NCBI GenBank assembly: GCA_036365455.1
Contig: JAWQUS010000025.1
Location: 24,216,001 to 24,280,000, forward strand
Source: Macrosoma leucophasiata
Lineage: Eukaryota > Arthropoda > Insecta > Lepidoptera > Hedylidae
Length of the DNA stretch: 64,000 nt
Direction of reading: 5' to 3'
Shown here: positions 1 through 11,285 of the stretch, one piece after another
Numbering within the stretch: position 1 is the first letter of the stretch
Layout of the letters: each line of letters begins with the position of its first letter
Program-made: the position numbers and the translations under genes
The notes under the pieces: model-generated
Database searches by the model: none
What the model saw: only the letters and a program-made list of their open reading frames with translations
Told to the model about the DNA's origin: nothing

Positions 1-195
1 GCCTTGGTCTTCCTGGGCCTCTGAAACCATCCACATTCGCACTGTATATCTGTTTAGTCATTCGCTCATTCGACATTCTTTCTATATGCCCGAACCATCG
101 GAGCATGCCTTTTTTCATTTTTATACCGATACTATCATTCACACAAAGTCTCTTTCTTACATCTTCATTACGAACGCGATCGGTGAGTGATACAC
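1..195 (-). mobile_element. LINE C-terminal fragment (family L-a)
   Basis: Almost identical to 41862-42020 over 160 bp. On the minus strand it reads LRWFGHIERV-type sequence, the C-terminus of a non-LTR retrotransposon reverse transcriptase. Cut by the window edge. Confidence 0.7.
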
Positions 196-1107
196 CGCAG
201 ATCTTTAAGGGTAGTAGCCGCTTTTAGGTTAGTCTTTAAGAAACCCCTCGATCCCTGCGTGCATTCGTTTGACTGCTCCTTATCTCAGAGACTCTTTTAC
301 TACCTATAAAACTGTAATTCGGCAAAAAAAAATACAACCTAATAAACGGCCATTTTACCTATACCTACATGGTTCTATCCATCTTCTATCGACTGCGGAA
401 CGTTAAAAATATGAAAGCTGTTAGACGTCGGGAAAATTTTAATTAAAATTACGTTGGTGTGGTGTGACGTGGTGGACATTTTCCGGATCTCGGATATTAC
501 TTTCCATTCAGAAAACCTATTACGTTTGGCATTATTTGAAAATCTTTTGTGGTGATCTTTTCATTAATGTATTGGTTATTTTTATTGAGTATTTTTATTA
601 CAAGAGATTAGGAAACAAACTTAAAGTATTTACCCTGTTTCAAATGATCAAAGATTAACAAAAAAGATAGGTTCTTCTTAATTTATTTATTTATTTATTT
701 ATTTTTAGGAGTATCAACAGCAAGTTAAAACATAAAGTAAAACAACATAACAACAAAATCCAGAAGCCAATGACAGATACCCACGCATAGGACACAGTTT
801 AAATATTGAAGGAAGACAGTTAACTTAAATAACTTATTAATTATTTTATTAATGGAACGCTTTAAGGACTATATTTCACCGTGGCCGCGCAACCAGCCAT
901 CGCCACCAATACACAGCTCTATAGAGCGTTACTCACCTAATGTCCGTCACCTAAGGTCTGCGCAACCAATTTGGCGGCGCGACCAGCTCGGACGCCAGCA
1001 CACAATGTTACTGCTCACGCCGCCACGCTGGTTGCGCCACCAGTAATGACTATAGCGCTGTATGGTGTCTTACTGACTCGGTAAGGCATGGACCCCAGAA
1101 GTCACAA

Positions 1108-1350
1108 TGCAGCTGCATTTTGCGGCTTTTGTGTAGATGCATAGATGCTGCAGTATTCACTTACCATCAATGTAAACAGCATTCATTTGTGCCACGATAC
1201 ACATTATTAATGTATGACTCCGTAATAACTATCACAGAGACAAACAACTAAGATCTCAGGGGTGACAACGCATCTGAATTTTGACCTGAAAGACCCGTCA
1301 TCACTTAACATCAATGTGAACTGCATTTACTGTTTGCCACCAACCTTCAT
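1108..1350 (+). repeat. Two degenerate A-element 3' segments
   Basis: Segments 1108-1205 and 1253-1350 both align to the last 100 bp of the A-element (ctgcattttg, then gctgcagt-like, atcaatgt-aac, gtttgcca). They are old copies with many changes. Confidence 0.5.
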
Positions 1351-1719
1351 TAGGTTTGTAAAACATCTTAATAATAATCTAGCTTACCGAAACCTCTCAA
1401 AACGTTTTTATCTAAAACTTTTTAGCAATCATACTGTTATTCAAACTTTTTAATATCACCCGACACAGCGCATAGTTAGCGAAATCAAAAGTTTTTAATA
1501 GTTCGAGCATTCCTCTCATATAATTTGTAGACAATGTTGATTTTGGGAACATTTGTCGACATTGGCATACATTCCGAATAATAATCCCGTTAGAGCCTTG
1601 GAATCTGGCAGTTTAACTTATAATTTGAATTTTCGTAATAATTATATAAAGTCTTCATTATTCAGACGTACTGGTATTTTACGGATGGTTATTTCATGAG
1701 TATGTTATTAAACAAACGA

Positions 1720-1825
1720 CTTCAAAAAGGTAGTTCTCAAGGAGGTTTTTTCTGGTGGTAGAGCTCCAGTGGCTTCAAAAAGGTAGTTCTCAAGGAGGGT
1801 TTTTACTGGTGGTAGAGCTCCAGTG
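1720..1825 (+). repeat. 53-bp tandem duplication at an A-element head
   Basis: Two units (1720-1772, 1773-1825), each cttcaaaaaggtagttctca through to ggtagagctccagtgg. The duplicated block joins a gacttcaaaaagg-type repeat end to the first 20 bp of the A-element. Confidence 0.75.
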
Positions 1826-2093
1826 GCGGAGCTCGCGGGCGTAGGCACCACCGCATTACCTAATATACTTGCCGCTAAATGGTAGTGTTCAGCACTATCG
1901 TGTTCCGGTCAGGTGGTAATGTACGGCCCTGTAATTTCCGACACAAAGGCATAAATAACACCTTAGGCCTCAGGACTGGTAACTCATATGCATTTTGACC
2001 TCGGTCTTTGTGTTAGTGTCTATAGGCTGCAGTCATCACTTAACATCAATGTGAACTGCATGCTTGTTTGCCACTTCCGTAACATAAAAAAAA
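1805..2093 (+). mobile_element. A-element, full length, +
   Basis: Starts actggtggtagagctccagt, ends taacataaaaaaaa. Contains the diagnostic blocks ccgctaaatggtagtgttca and gctgcagtcatcacttaaca. Poly(A) end and 5'-truncated relatives indicate retroposition. Confidence 0.85.
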
Positions 2094-2124
2094 GGTTTTC
2101 AATTCGCCTGTGTAATAATGGCAA

Positions 2125-2308
2125 TCCATTATACGTACCACTGCTGGGCACGAGTCTGTCCCCTTTTTGGGAGGAAGCCTGGAGCTTACTCCTCCAATGC
2201 TGGTTGGTGGAGATACGGGTAAGTGGCCAACCCGTTGTCGGATATTTCCGCTGCGACGACTGCTATCTATGGATAGCAACCTGCAACGACGGCTTAACGT
2301 GCCCAGCC
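2125..2308 (-). mobile_element. 5S-derived SINE, tail half only, -
   Basis: Matches the tail of the copy at 19110-19466 in reverse (accactgctgggcacgagtc through gatagcaacc to acggcttaacgtgccc). The 5S-like head is missing. Confidence 0.7.
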
Positions 2309-2392
2309 TGTATGTTGTTTGTTAATTTATTTTCAATAGACAATATTATATTATAATAAGGTACTTAACCTTGGTAACCTTGTAACATCTAG

Positions 2393-2650
2393 CATCTGTT
2401 AAGATACTTTGGGCACATAGCGCGTAGGGATCCAAACAAGCTGGAAAAACTAATGGTTGTTGGAAAGATGGAAGGCAAACGACCTAGTGGACGATCTCCT
2501 ACCAGATGGACTGACCAAGTCAGCAAACTCACTGGCCTTGCTATAATAAGAGCCGTGTATAAAGCCGTGGACAGGCTAGATTGGAAGAATCTGGTAACCA
2601 CCAAGACACTTCAGGACGGACACGATCTTCAGTAATGAAGAGTGCGACAT
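2393..2650 (+). mobile_element. LINE C-terminal fragment (RTE-like)
   Basis: Open for 81 codons to TAA at 2633-2635: HLLRYFGHIARRDPNKLEK, then GKRPSGRSPTRWTDQ, a common lepidopteran RTE-like C-terminus. Upstream part is missing. Confidence 0.72.
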
Positions 2651-3079
2651 TGATGATGACTTGTAACATCAATGGCGTCGAGACGTGACGACCCCTTCCT
2701 CACTTAGTCTAGCGGAATAATTTTCATTGAGTGAACCTGTAGCGTCCACCACATTAAGGCGCCAATTAGTGGAATACAATGAAACCTCACAGTACTTGTC
2801 CAGTACGGTAGATGGCGTGTCAATAGAATAACATCGCACATACGAAGATTTCTCAAGAGTTGACATATATACAACTTCCCAGCGTCAATCGTTGGGCCAC
2901 GGCCCGCCAGGCGCTACCAACCTCGTCTGGTCGGAGGATCCTCCTTTTTCGTTTTAGGAACACTTACACCCGTTGCTCCACAAACCGAACAACGATAGTC
3001 AAATCATTTCAATGGGGCGGTAGTAAGTGCAATAACGCTAGATAGGAGCACCGTCTAGCTATAAGACTACCGCCACTGA

Positions 3080-3165
3080 CGTAGTGATTGTGGCATATCC
3101 CCCCTATGGGAAGGCTTTTTTCCAGCAGTGGATATCTTTTGGCTGAAATAGTCAATCAATCGAAC
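3080..3165 (+). repeat. LINE 3'-end scrap (family L-b)
   Basis: Reads GKAFFQQWISFG then stop, followed by gctgaaatagtc. This is the same tail as at 14240-14312 and 55740-55803. Confidence 0.55.
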
Positions 3166-3221
3166 AATTGGGGGTCACCCTAATCCGATAGGGCGGTTAC
3201 TACTATGAAATAATACAGAAT

Positions 3222-3316
3222 GCTGAACTCTACCATTTGGTGGCAGATAGACCAGGTAATTGGTGCTTACGCCCTCGACTATGTGCACTGGAACTCTACC
3301 ACCAGTATATATCGTA
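3222..3316 (-). repeat. Degenerate A-element head, -
   Basis: gaactctaccatttggtggc, then ggtaattggtgcttacgccc and ctaccaccagt. The rest of the element is absent. Confidence 0.5.
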
Positions 3317-3806
3317 AAAAAAGGTAGAGAATGCAACTGGCCAATGGATTGCTGATCGTAGTCGCGGCAAATTTATAGGGGGATGTTGCTGCCTATCCTG
3401 CGTCATTGTACTTATTACCTATTAGGATGGTTTAACCGCTTATGTTCGGTTATCTGACTATACTAGCAGAAGAATTCTTCTTGACTAGTGAATGAAGAAG
3501 TCGTCACGTTCCGAAGCCTATATTTGTCCCGTCCCGATGCGTATTAGACGAAGTACAGGAAGCAAAATGCAACCTTAACTTCTTGAACTGTTCGTGTCAT
3601 TGTTTTGTTTATTAAAGCTGTAAATACATAAGCAAGAGAAAAACCTTAGAATACCGCGAATCGTGTCGTATTCAAGTCGCGACGCACATAAAAACACTCT
3701 TATCCAGACTTATCAGTGACTCTGGTCCAAGTTAAAGGAATTATGTGGAATATTTATTTATTTATTTACATTTTTATGCAAATCTAAAAAATAAATTGTG
3801 TGGTTG

Positions 3807-3808
<2 letters not shown>

Positions 3809-3837
<29 letters not shown>
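3809..3837. repeat. (AT)n microsatellite
   Basis: About 14 uninterrupted AT units next to an A-element poly(A) end. Confidence 0.9.
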
Positions 3838-3841
<4 letters not shown>

Positions 3842-3847
3842 GCGTGA

Positions 3848-4151
3848 TTTTTTTATTATGTAGTAAAAGTGGCAAACAAGCATACAGTTCCCATTGATGT
3901 TAAGTGATGACTACAGCTTATGTGTGTGTATGTGACGACACTTACACAAAGACCAAGGTCAAGATGCATATGCGTTACAACTCCTGAAGCCTAAGGTGTT
4001 ATGCCTCTGTGCCGGAAATTACAGGACCCTACATTACCACCTGACCGGAACACGATAGTGCTGAACACCACCATTTAGCGGCAAGTACGATATTAGATAA
4101 TGCGGTGGTGCCTACGCCCGCGAGTTCCATCACTAGAGCTCTACCACCAGT
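3848..4151 (-). mobile_element. A-element, full length, -
   Basis: Poly(T) at 3848, then tagtaaaagtggcaaacaag, through to ctaccaccagt at 4151. Moderately diverged. Confidence 0.82.
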
Positions 4152-4299
4152 AAATTTTAAGTTTAATATTATTATCAAACTACAAATTAAATGTTGTGTT
4201 CATATTATGCCAGTTTAACAGTTATCTTAAAACAACTAAGTCGAAGAAGCAAGCATTCAGGTACATATGGATGCGGCATATAGAATATCGACAAAAGAC

Positions 4300-4600
4300 G
4301 AAGAGTAAGTAAGTGAATGTCACTGAAAATCGCTGGATGACGGCGCGGCGACCCAGGACCGTTCGGTGTGGCAATCTTTGGAGGTGGCTTTTCTCTACGG
4401 CCTTGTAATTTCCGGCTCAGAAGCATAACACCTTAGACCTCAGGAGTAGTAACGCATCTGCATTTTGACCTTGGTCTTTGTGTGGCTGTTTATAGGCTGC
4501 AGTCATCACTTAACATCAATGTGAACTGCAAGCTTGTTTGCTACTCCAATTACATTTAAAAAAAACTAGCAGTGGACGTCTTAAGGCTGAAATGATGATG
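4300..4600 (+). mobile_element. LINE L-b 3' end split by an A-element
   Basis: Left part 4335-4394 matches the RWM-ARD-RS block and 'tttggaggtggcttt'; right part 4566-4600 is the tail cagtggacgtcttaaggctg and gatgatg. A 5'-truncated A-element (4395-4565) sits between them, so it inserted into an existing LINE tail. Confidence 0.6.
4395..4565 (+). mobile_element. A-element, 5'-truncated, + (in LINE tail)
   Basis: Begins at the middle block tacggccttgtaatttccgg and ends in ttacatttaaaaaaaa. Truncation at the 5' end is what target-primed reverse transcription leaves. Confidence 0.75.
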
Positions 4601-5333
4601 GAATATCTACCCAAATTCCAGAGATTCCAAAGTAGAAGTGTTGCCACTACTAAAATCTATTTTTTTTTATTCCGGTGATGAGAAGTGAAGACAAATCAAT
4701 AGCAGAATGCTTCAACTTTTACTAAGTTTAGCACTCAACAAAATAGTTTCAATGTTAAAAGCAGATGACTCAACAACAATCGCTATTCACCCTTCACTCA
4801 CGACACAACGTAAATCGTAATCAAGAAGCCGCGATAAATCCCGCCTTATGTGATAGTGTAACGGATTCACAAGCCAAGCCGCGCTAAAATTCTTATTTAT
4901 GTCCAGAAAGGGCTTCCTTTGTTGTTCCCTTTTGAGTTATTCGGGTCGCGATACGGAGAACGAGTGAGTGTAAACATTAATTTGTGCGATTCAAGATAAA
5001 TACGGTGTGCTCGGAAATAAGGGGGTGGGTATAAGGTGTCACGTGAATTCTCTTGATCTTTCAGATTGTCATTTGTATTGTAAGATCGTGAGGTACTAGA
5101 AGGTGCGAGAGATTGTATTGTTTTCTGAATTAGAAATTTAGGTGTTTGGTAGCTAGGCCTAGAATGGAACGTAATAAATAGAAAGCGACACTCAAGCTTT
5201 GATCTTGATTCGTATCGCTTTAGTTCAATGCTTCGATTTCGGATATTGAATTTTGGAAGCAGATGTTATCCAAACATCAAAGAACGTGAAGTATGAAGAG
5301 AAGTAAAATTAGTGAATAATAGCGACCCTTGAA

Positions 5334-5669
5334 ACGTCCCACTGTTGGGCACAAGTCTCTCCCCTTTTTGGTGGGAAGCCTGGAGCTTAATCCACCACGC
5401 TGCTCCAATGCGGGTTGGTGGAGATATAGGTTAGTGGCCAACCCGCTGTCAGATGTTTTCAAACCGCCCATAAGGCCTCCGACAAAGTTTAACGACAGCT
5501 ATCTATAGATAGCAACCCGGACCGTCGGCTTACCGTGCCCTCCAAAGCACGGAAACGCGCATTTTAATTTGTTTACTAGCGGTCACCCATCATATACCCG
5601 ATAGCGCCCGTATCGCTCAACCGAGTAGATTGCTTGCGATCTACACCAGCCGGCGGGCCATGCGCGCTT
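5334..5669 (-). mobile_element. 5S-derived SINE, full length, -
   Basis: Reverse orientation: LINE-like tail (cgtcccactgttgggcac) at 5334, 5S-like head (gcggtcacccatcatatacc, ggcgggccatgcgcgc) at the right. Short duplication cttgaa on both sides (near 5329 and 5670). Confidence 0.8.
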
Positions 5670-5878
5670 GCTTGAAGTAAAATAAAGCAAACACCTAAAA
5701 AAACTTTAGTCAAAACATGGTCAAATAAAATAAAATGGCAACTGTAATGCAACGAACAAAAAGAAACAATATCGTAATTCGTTCAAAAATATCGGCGTTA
5801 TTACGGTACAAGCAAAAAAAAATTGAGAACTTTTTTGAAGTTGATGATAAAAATCATGCAAATGGCTAATATATTAAC

Positions 5879-6190
5879 AAAACGTAACTTCACGCCTGTA
5901 ATCCCCGAAGGGGTAGGCAGAGGTAAATGCATGCATTCAAGCATACATGCAAACACCCACGATTCGCCGGTTACGTTTTGGCCCATGTAACAGGTGGCGA
6001 GCCTGTTGACATCTCCGGGCACATTACCAAACTTTGAGGTACTGGGAAATTTCCAGAAAATGGCAAAATCCCAATAGAACCAGAGATAAAGGCTTTTTCA
6101 CCATTATCTCTGATAACCCCTACCCGGGAATCGAACCCAGGACCTCAGCGTAGTAGTAGTGGCCTGCTACCACTAGGCTACCGAGGCAGT
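5879..6190 (-). mobile_element. S1 tRNA-like SINE, full length, -
   Basis: In + sense the head is tgcctcggtagcctagtggt with a B-box-like gggttcgattcccgggta, then a body ending ggcgtgaagttacgtt. About 310 bp. Same family as eight other copies here. Confidence 0.85.
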
Positions 6191-6868
6191 TAAATTAACA
6201 ACTAGAAAATAAATCACGCCTCAGGAAATGCCTTATTGAGTTGTCACAAAACTATTGGTATATAGAATATTTTGAACTTCCATAAACTGTACCTGGAATC
6301 GAATGGCGAGAGCAAAGTTTTGAATTCACTCAGACACTTCTGGAAAATGTTTCTTTTCCGAACTATAACTTCAGCTGTTATACACTTTTCGGTTCCCAGC
6401 TGAATAGTTTCATACCACTGGATATAGTTTAAGCTATTCCAAGTTACTGCAATTTTAGTACGAAATAGTTTAAGTTATTGCAAGTTTTGTATGAAACTGG
6501 GATAGTTTTGCTAAGGATTTGGTAGTGTCTATTTTCTAGGCGTCAGTTAAAAATATAAAATTTGAACTGCTATTCGGCTTCAAATACCTATAAGGATAAA
6601 GCGAGTAATACATGCGAGTTTACCGTTTCCCAATTATATCCAAATGAACTCACACTCTACAAAATTTAAATATTGACTAGCTTTAAATCACCTATTCTTA
6701 TCGTATTAGTACCTACAATAGCATAAAATTATGTTGTAGTCAATTCGTAAAATAGCTCACATCATGAAACGATTGAGAATTTCATAGAGTGGCGTATGTC
6801 ATAAAGTTTTCACTGTTCATTCCACATTATCATGTGCCTTGGTCAGATCAATGATATAAAATCGTTTG

Positions 6869-6953
6869 CCGATTTGTTGGGTTATCCCAACGAATCGGAA
6901 TATATTATCATGAGGTGGCCTCGCGTTGATACTGGCCACTTCATGATAATATG
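6869..6953. repeat. Two adjacent hairpins
   Basis: Hairpin 1: ccgatttgttggg (6869-6881) against cccaacgaatcgg (6886-6898), one mismatch, 4-nt loop. Hairpin 2: tatattatcatgaggtggcc (6901-6920) against ggccacttcatgataatatg (6934-6953), loop 13 nt. No known repeat recognised. Confidence 0.75.
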
Positions 6954-6965
6954 TTCAAATTTAAA

Positions 6966-7368
6966 TACACTTTCACTCACAGCCCCTTTACTAGGTATAA
7001 GCCTGTGTCGTGGGTGCCGTTGTCGTTTTTTATGTAATGGAAGTAGCAAACAAGCATGCAGTTCACATTGATGATAAGTGATGACTGCAGCCTATAGACA
7101 CTCACACGAAGACCAAGGCCAAAATGCAGATGCGTTACCACTCCTGAGGCCTAAGGTGTTATGCCTCTGTGCCGGAAATAACAGGGCCGTACATTACCAC
7201 CTGACCGGAGCACGATAGTGCTGAACACTACCATTTAGCGGCAAGTAAATTAGGTAATGCGGTGGTGCCTACGCCCGCGAGCTCCGTCACTGGAGCTCTA
7301 CCACCAGTAAAAGCGTTGTACACATACAACACATACACAAACACCCAGGCCCGAAACAAATTCATTTA
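6966..7368 (-). mobile_element. S3 tRNA-like SINE 3' half, split by an A-element
   Basis: 6966-7025 (cactcacagcccctttacta, gtcgtgggtgccgttgt) and 7309-7368 (cgttgtacacatacaacaca, acacccaggcccgaaac) are consecutive in other S3 copies. The A-element 7026-7308 lies between them with cgttgt on both sides as target duplication. The tRNA-like head is missing. Confidence 0.75.
7026..7308 (-). mobile_element. A-element, full length, - (inside S3)
   Basis: Poly(T) then atgtaatggaagtagcaaac, through to ctaccaccagt. Interrupts an S3 SINE, so this A-element is younger than that SINE. Target duplication cgttgt, 6 bp. Confidence 0.85.
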
Positions 7369-7549
7369 ATCACACTGTTAACGTTTTATTTATGACTCAA
7401 CATGGCGGTGTCTGACAGATGAGTACAGACACCACACCAGAAATTCAAAACTATACTTTTACTACCTATGAAAATATGATGTTAAGTTGCTGCGCATGCA
7501 GAGCATCTAATATTCCAGAGAAAAACTATACTGGTTATCGTTTCCGGTT

Positions 7550-7656
7550 CTGCATTTTGACCTCTGGTCATTGTGTAGATGTCTATAGACTGCAGTCATC
7601 ACTTAACATCAATGTGAACTGCAAGCTTATTTGCCACTATTAAAACATAAAAAAAA
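7550..7656 (+). mobile_element. A-element, 5'-truncated, +
   Basis: Only the last 107 bp: ctgcattttgacctctggtc to aaaacataaaaaaaa. Confidence 0.75.
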
Positions 7657-8167
7657 GCTGCACACATACTCAAACAAAAATTGCGCACATATCTCAGTCA
7701 CCTTACATTAACTACGATTTATTTCTGTCCATTCGTTTCTCAATATCTATACGAGTGCTCCAGGAGTTCTGTAACAAATCGAGCACATCGATCAATTACT
7801 TTGCCTGTCCACTCTCTAGTATCGTAGTAGGTACTTAGCGGGAACTTAGAAGCGACAATATTTAAACGATTGTATTGCAAGACATATGAACCTTTTGTTT
7901 CTTACTGAGTCTGAAAGCTTATACCTGGAAAGCATTACAAAGATAAAACGTAGTGTGTGTGGAGAAGATATTTCATGGTGATGTGTTAGATAAATAACGA
8001 AGCATTAGACGAATAGTAGATAAATCGCATGGAAAAATTTGGTAGACTATCCAAATGTAGTGAATATTATAGGGTAAGTTTAACATAAAATATAATAATG
8101 TTTTGATACGCGGCAGCTTGTCAAGTCAAGTTCAAACAAAGGAAAGACATGTGAACTATGACTTTAA

Positions 8168-8402
8168 GGACTTATTACACGGCACGGTATTCAGGGTACG
8201 ATAGCAAGGGTCAGGATAGTGTAATAACATTTAGGGAGTTAGGGTCTCTAATTAGGGCGGCCGGAGCGGCTTGTGTATTTGTACTGTGATTGAGTTAGGG
8301 CGCTGTGCACTATCCGGTATAGTGTAATAAGCGGCAACCCAGCGCGAGGCCACGCCCACCCTTTCTGCCGGACCCTGAATACCGTGTCGTGTAATAGGCT
8401 TT
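8168..8402. mobile_element. MITE-like element with 27-bp inverted ends
   Basis: Left acttattacacggcacggta then ttcagggt (from 8170); right end is the inverse (accctgaataccgtgtcgtg, taataggctt) to 8402, 25 of 27 matching. TTAA stands on both sides (about 8164-8167 and 8402-8405). No open frame. Confidence 0.65.
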
Positions 8403-8652
8403 TAAACCTAAAACAAATATATACATACTCGTACACTACTTGCATGCTCGTAAAAAATACGAACAAATAAAATCCATAGAGTAATAAAATATACTAAACA
8501 AACAAAACACAAACAACATAACATCATTTAGGAAACATAAAACAAAGCAATACAGCAAAAATAATATAATGCTTGATGGTGCACAGTTATTTAACGAACT
8601 TTCTAGTGAAATAAAAGAATGTGAATCTTTATATATATTATATGTATAAAAC

Positions 8653-8938
8653 TAAACGTAACTTCACGCCTGTAATCCCCGAAGGGGTAGGCAGAGGTAA
8701 ATGCATGCATTCAAGCATACATGCAAACACCCACGATTCGCCGGTTACGTTTTGGCCCATGTAACAGGTGGCGAGCCTGTTGACATCTCCGGGCACATTA
8801 CCAAACTTTGAGGTACTGGGAAATTTCCAGAAAATGGAAAAATCCCAATAGAACCAGAGGTAAAGGCTTTTTCACCATTATCTCTGATAACCCCCTACCC
8901 GGGAATCGAACCCAGGACCTCAGCGTAGTAGTAGTGGA
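8653..8938 (-). mobile_element. S1 SINE lacking the first 36 bp of its head, -
   Basis: Very close to the copy at 5879-6190 but stops at gtagtagtgg. The copy at 11286-11582 stops at the same base. Confidence 0.82.
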
Positions 8939-9487
8939 AGTAAATTAAACTAAATTAAAACAATAAAACTAAATTAAAACAATATATGTATAATTGATCA
9001 TATCTATTACTAGACTGTTTTGACCGTTTCTTGAACGACTATATAATAATATTTAACGTAATTATTTTAGTAACTAAGGTACTAATTTGTAAATGGACTG
9101 TATTGTCTTTTTTAAAGTATTAATAAATAAATATTTAAACCCAACTGGCGAGCAGCGCCGTGTGTCGTACGACGAAATATTAAACAATACACTAGTGCCC
9201 ATACGAGTAGATTACATTTAAACTTAATCCTTTTACGTGGGTATAACAAGTTTTAGAACTGTCGATGAAAGATCATACACTAATAGAACTTAACCGAATT
9301 GAAAACCATTCTAGTTTTAAATGAAACTCGCAGTCGGCTCTATCTACAGCTTAACTCTGCGATCGGCACACGGCACCCAACAAATTGCTTCCAATATTTT
9401 TAATATAAACTTTGATTCCAAGTAATTAACGAGTGCGCCTCGTTCGTTCAGATTGTTTTGCTCGGTTTTCTTTGCACTAACTATTAA

Positions 9488-9748
9488 GATATAAAAAAAA
9501 ACCAGCCATGTGCGAGTTGGACTCACCCACGAAGGTTCCTTATCATAATGTCTGAAAGAAAATCATGAATGTTTAAGTTTTTACCTGTTTATTAAGATAG
9601 AGTAAAAAATTGCTTAAAATTACTTTTATCGTATGGATCTAGCTGTCACGGTTCATGAGATACAGCCTGGTAACAGACAGACAGCGAAGGCTTAGTAATA
9701 AGGTCCCGTCACTAATATGGTTTTTACCTAGGTAAAAACGGGACTCTA
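9488..9748. repeat. Interspersed repeat with gtgcgagt... and cagacagacagc
   Basis: Runs from ccagccatgtgcgagttgga through ttcatgagatacagcctggt and acagacagacagc to ggtaaaaacgggac. The same blocks appear in pieces at 16345-16500, 42128-42165 and 42540-42610. A common insect repeat type; no coding seen. Confidence 0.6.
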
Positions 9749-9749
9749 A

Positions 9750-9835
9750 AAAATGGAAAGAAAAATTTGCCGAACCTGTGCCCTCACAATTACCAGTCCA
9801 GCCGCTTTAACAACTATCGAAGCCCAAATCCGGGC
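9750..9835 (-). repeat. S2-like SINE fragment, diverged, -
   Basis: aatggaaagaaaaatttg as in S2, then a tRNA-like half with ccagtccagccgctttaac in place of ctagtccagccgctcttcc. Confidence 0.5.
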
Positions 9836-9860
9836 GTCGCATTTCTCTTTCCCTTTTTCG

Positions 9861-9932
9861 TTTTTTTTTTCTAATGAAGGTGGCAAACAAGCTTGGAGTT
9901 CACATTAAGTGAGACTGCAGCCTATAGAGATA
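9861..9932 (-). repeat. A-element 3' fragment, -
   Basis: Poly(T), aaggtggcaaacaagcttgg, to gactgcagcctatag. Stops 20 bp before a + strand copy starts, giving an inverted pair. Confidence 0.65.
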
Positions 9933-9952
9933 TTCTTCAAAACATTCATTTT

Positions 9953-10241
9953 ACAGGTGGTAGAGCTCCAGACGGAGCTCGCGGGCGTAGGCACCACAGC
10001 ATTACCTAATATACTTGCCGCTAAACCGTAGTGTTCAGCACTATCGTTTTCCGGTCGTCGTTAAGTGGTAATGTGCGGCCCTGTAATTTCCGGCACAGGG
10101 GCATAACACCTTAAGCCTCCGGAGTGGTAACGCATCTGCATTTCGACCTCGGTCTTTGTGTGGGTGTCTATAGACTGCAGTCATCGCTTAACATCAATGT
10201 AAGCTGCATGCTTGTTTGCCACTTCCATTATATAAAAAAAA
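9953..10241 (+). mobile_element. A-element, full length, +
   Basis: acaggtggtagagctccaga to attatataaaaaaaa. Small insertion cgtcgtta near 10056. Confidence 0.83.
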
Positions 10242-10551
10242 TCTTCAAATTTAGGTATGTAGGTGTTGAATTCCATCCCAAAGGAACACAGTCGTGAACG
10301 AAACATTTTACGTTTCAATAACGTAAAGACTTAAATTATGCATGTATCATGCTCGATTCAATGTTGTAAAGAAAGGGCGACAACAACTTTTATGACCCAT
10401 ATATTCTATCTCCCCAGGGATCGGAAGTGACTGTGTAAAGTACAAAACAATTTGGTGTTTACGACACACAAATATGGGGAACTTTTATGCTTCGTGTTAT
10501 TTTAGGACTGATTAATTAATTTGAATTTACTTTCTGTAAGTACCAAAGAGC

Positions 10552-11010
10552 AACTCGGCCCACCGGTCGCGGCGGCGGGCCGGAGGGGAGTAGCCATAGC
10601 GTTTATTACCGATGGAAAACAAGTCTGTCATTTTTAGTTCTCTAGTCCGGCGTCCGAAGGTCCCTGCCCCGACCACTCACAACGCCAGGCGTCCTAAGAC
10701 GCCCGGGTGGAGGAGTCCAGGGGCACACAGTCCTGCCCCGGGGTAACGGGAGTGTCAGAGATGAACTGACCCTCAACTATCCAGTCCCTATCTGACGGCG
10801 TGACTACCGGCCGCTAGGGATAGAGTGCAAGGCCAACGAACTACCCGTACACCTCTGCCCCAGCCGTCTCTCCACCACAGCAGCAAGTGGCGGACAGAGC
10901 CACGCCACTCCCTCGCAGGGTTCCTCTTAGTTTCGCCGGTGTGGCTCAATCCACCGACTTCTAAGCTATGACAAGGCGGAACCCTTGGGAGGGAGCGGTT
11001 ACTTTCCCTT
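10552..11010. other. GC-rich segment of unknown origin
   Basis: Base composition is far above the surroundings (ggtcgcggcggcgggccgga near 10565; many cc/gg blocks to 11010). A 102-codon minus frame (11096-10788) shows no family signature. Could be an unrecognised LINE 5' region or a host non-coding exon; not seen twice in this window. Confidence 0.35.
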
Positions 11011-11285
11011 AAACCAACACAATCAACCCCAAAACAACCCCTTAGCAGTTGAATTTTTGTGACAATCCCATAAAATATGTAAACGTTACAAGCCATTATC
11101 CCTGAATAGCCTTAATCCATTTCATGCTTATTGCATGTATTAATATTTTTCTTAAACTGTGCCCATATGAAATTAATACATAGGCGTAGGTGTTACCACG
11201 AAAAATCTCTGGACAAGATAAAAGTCGCCAAATTCTGAAACCTTAACGAATTCTTTTAATTGCAACGAATTAAGAATCAGCCTCA

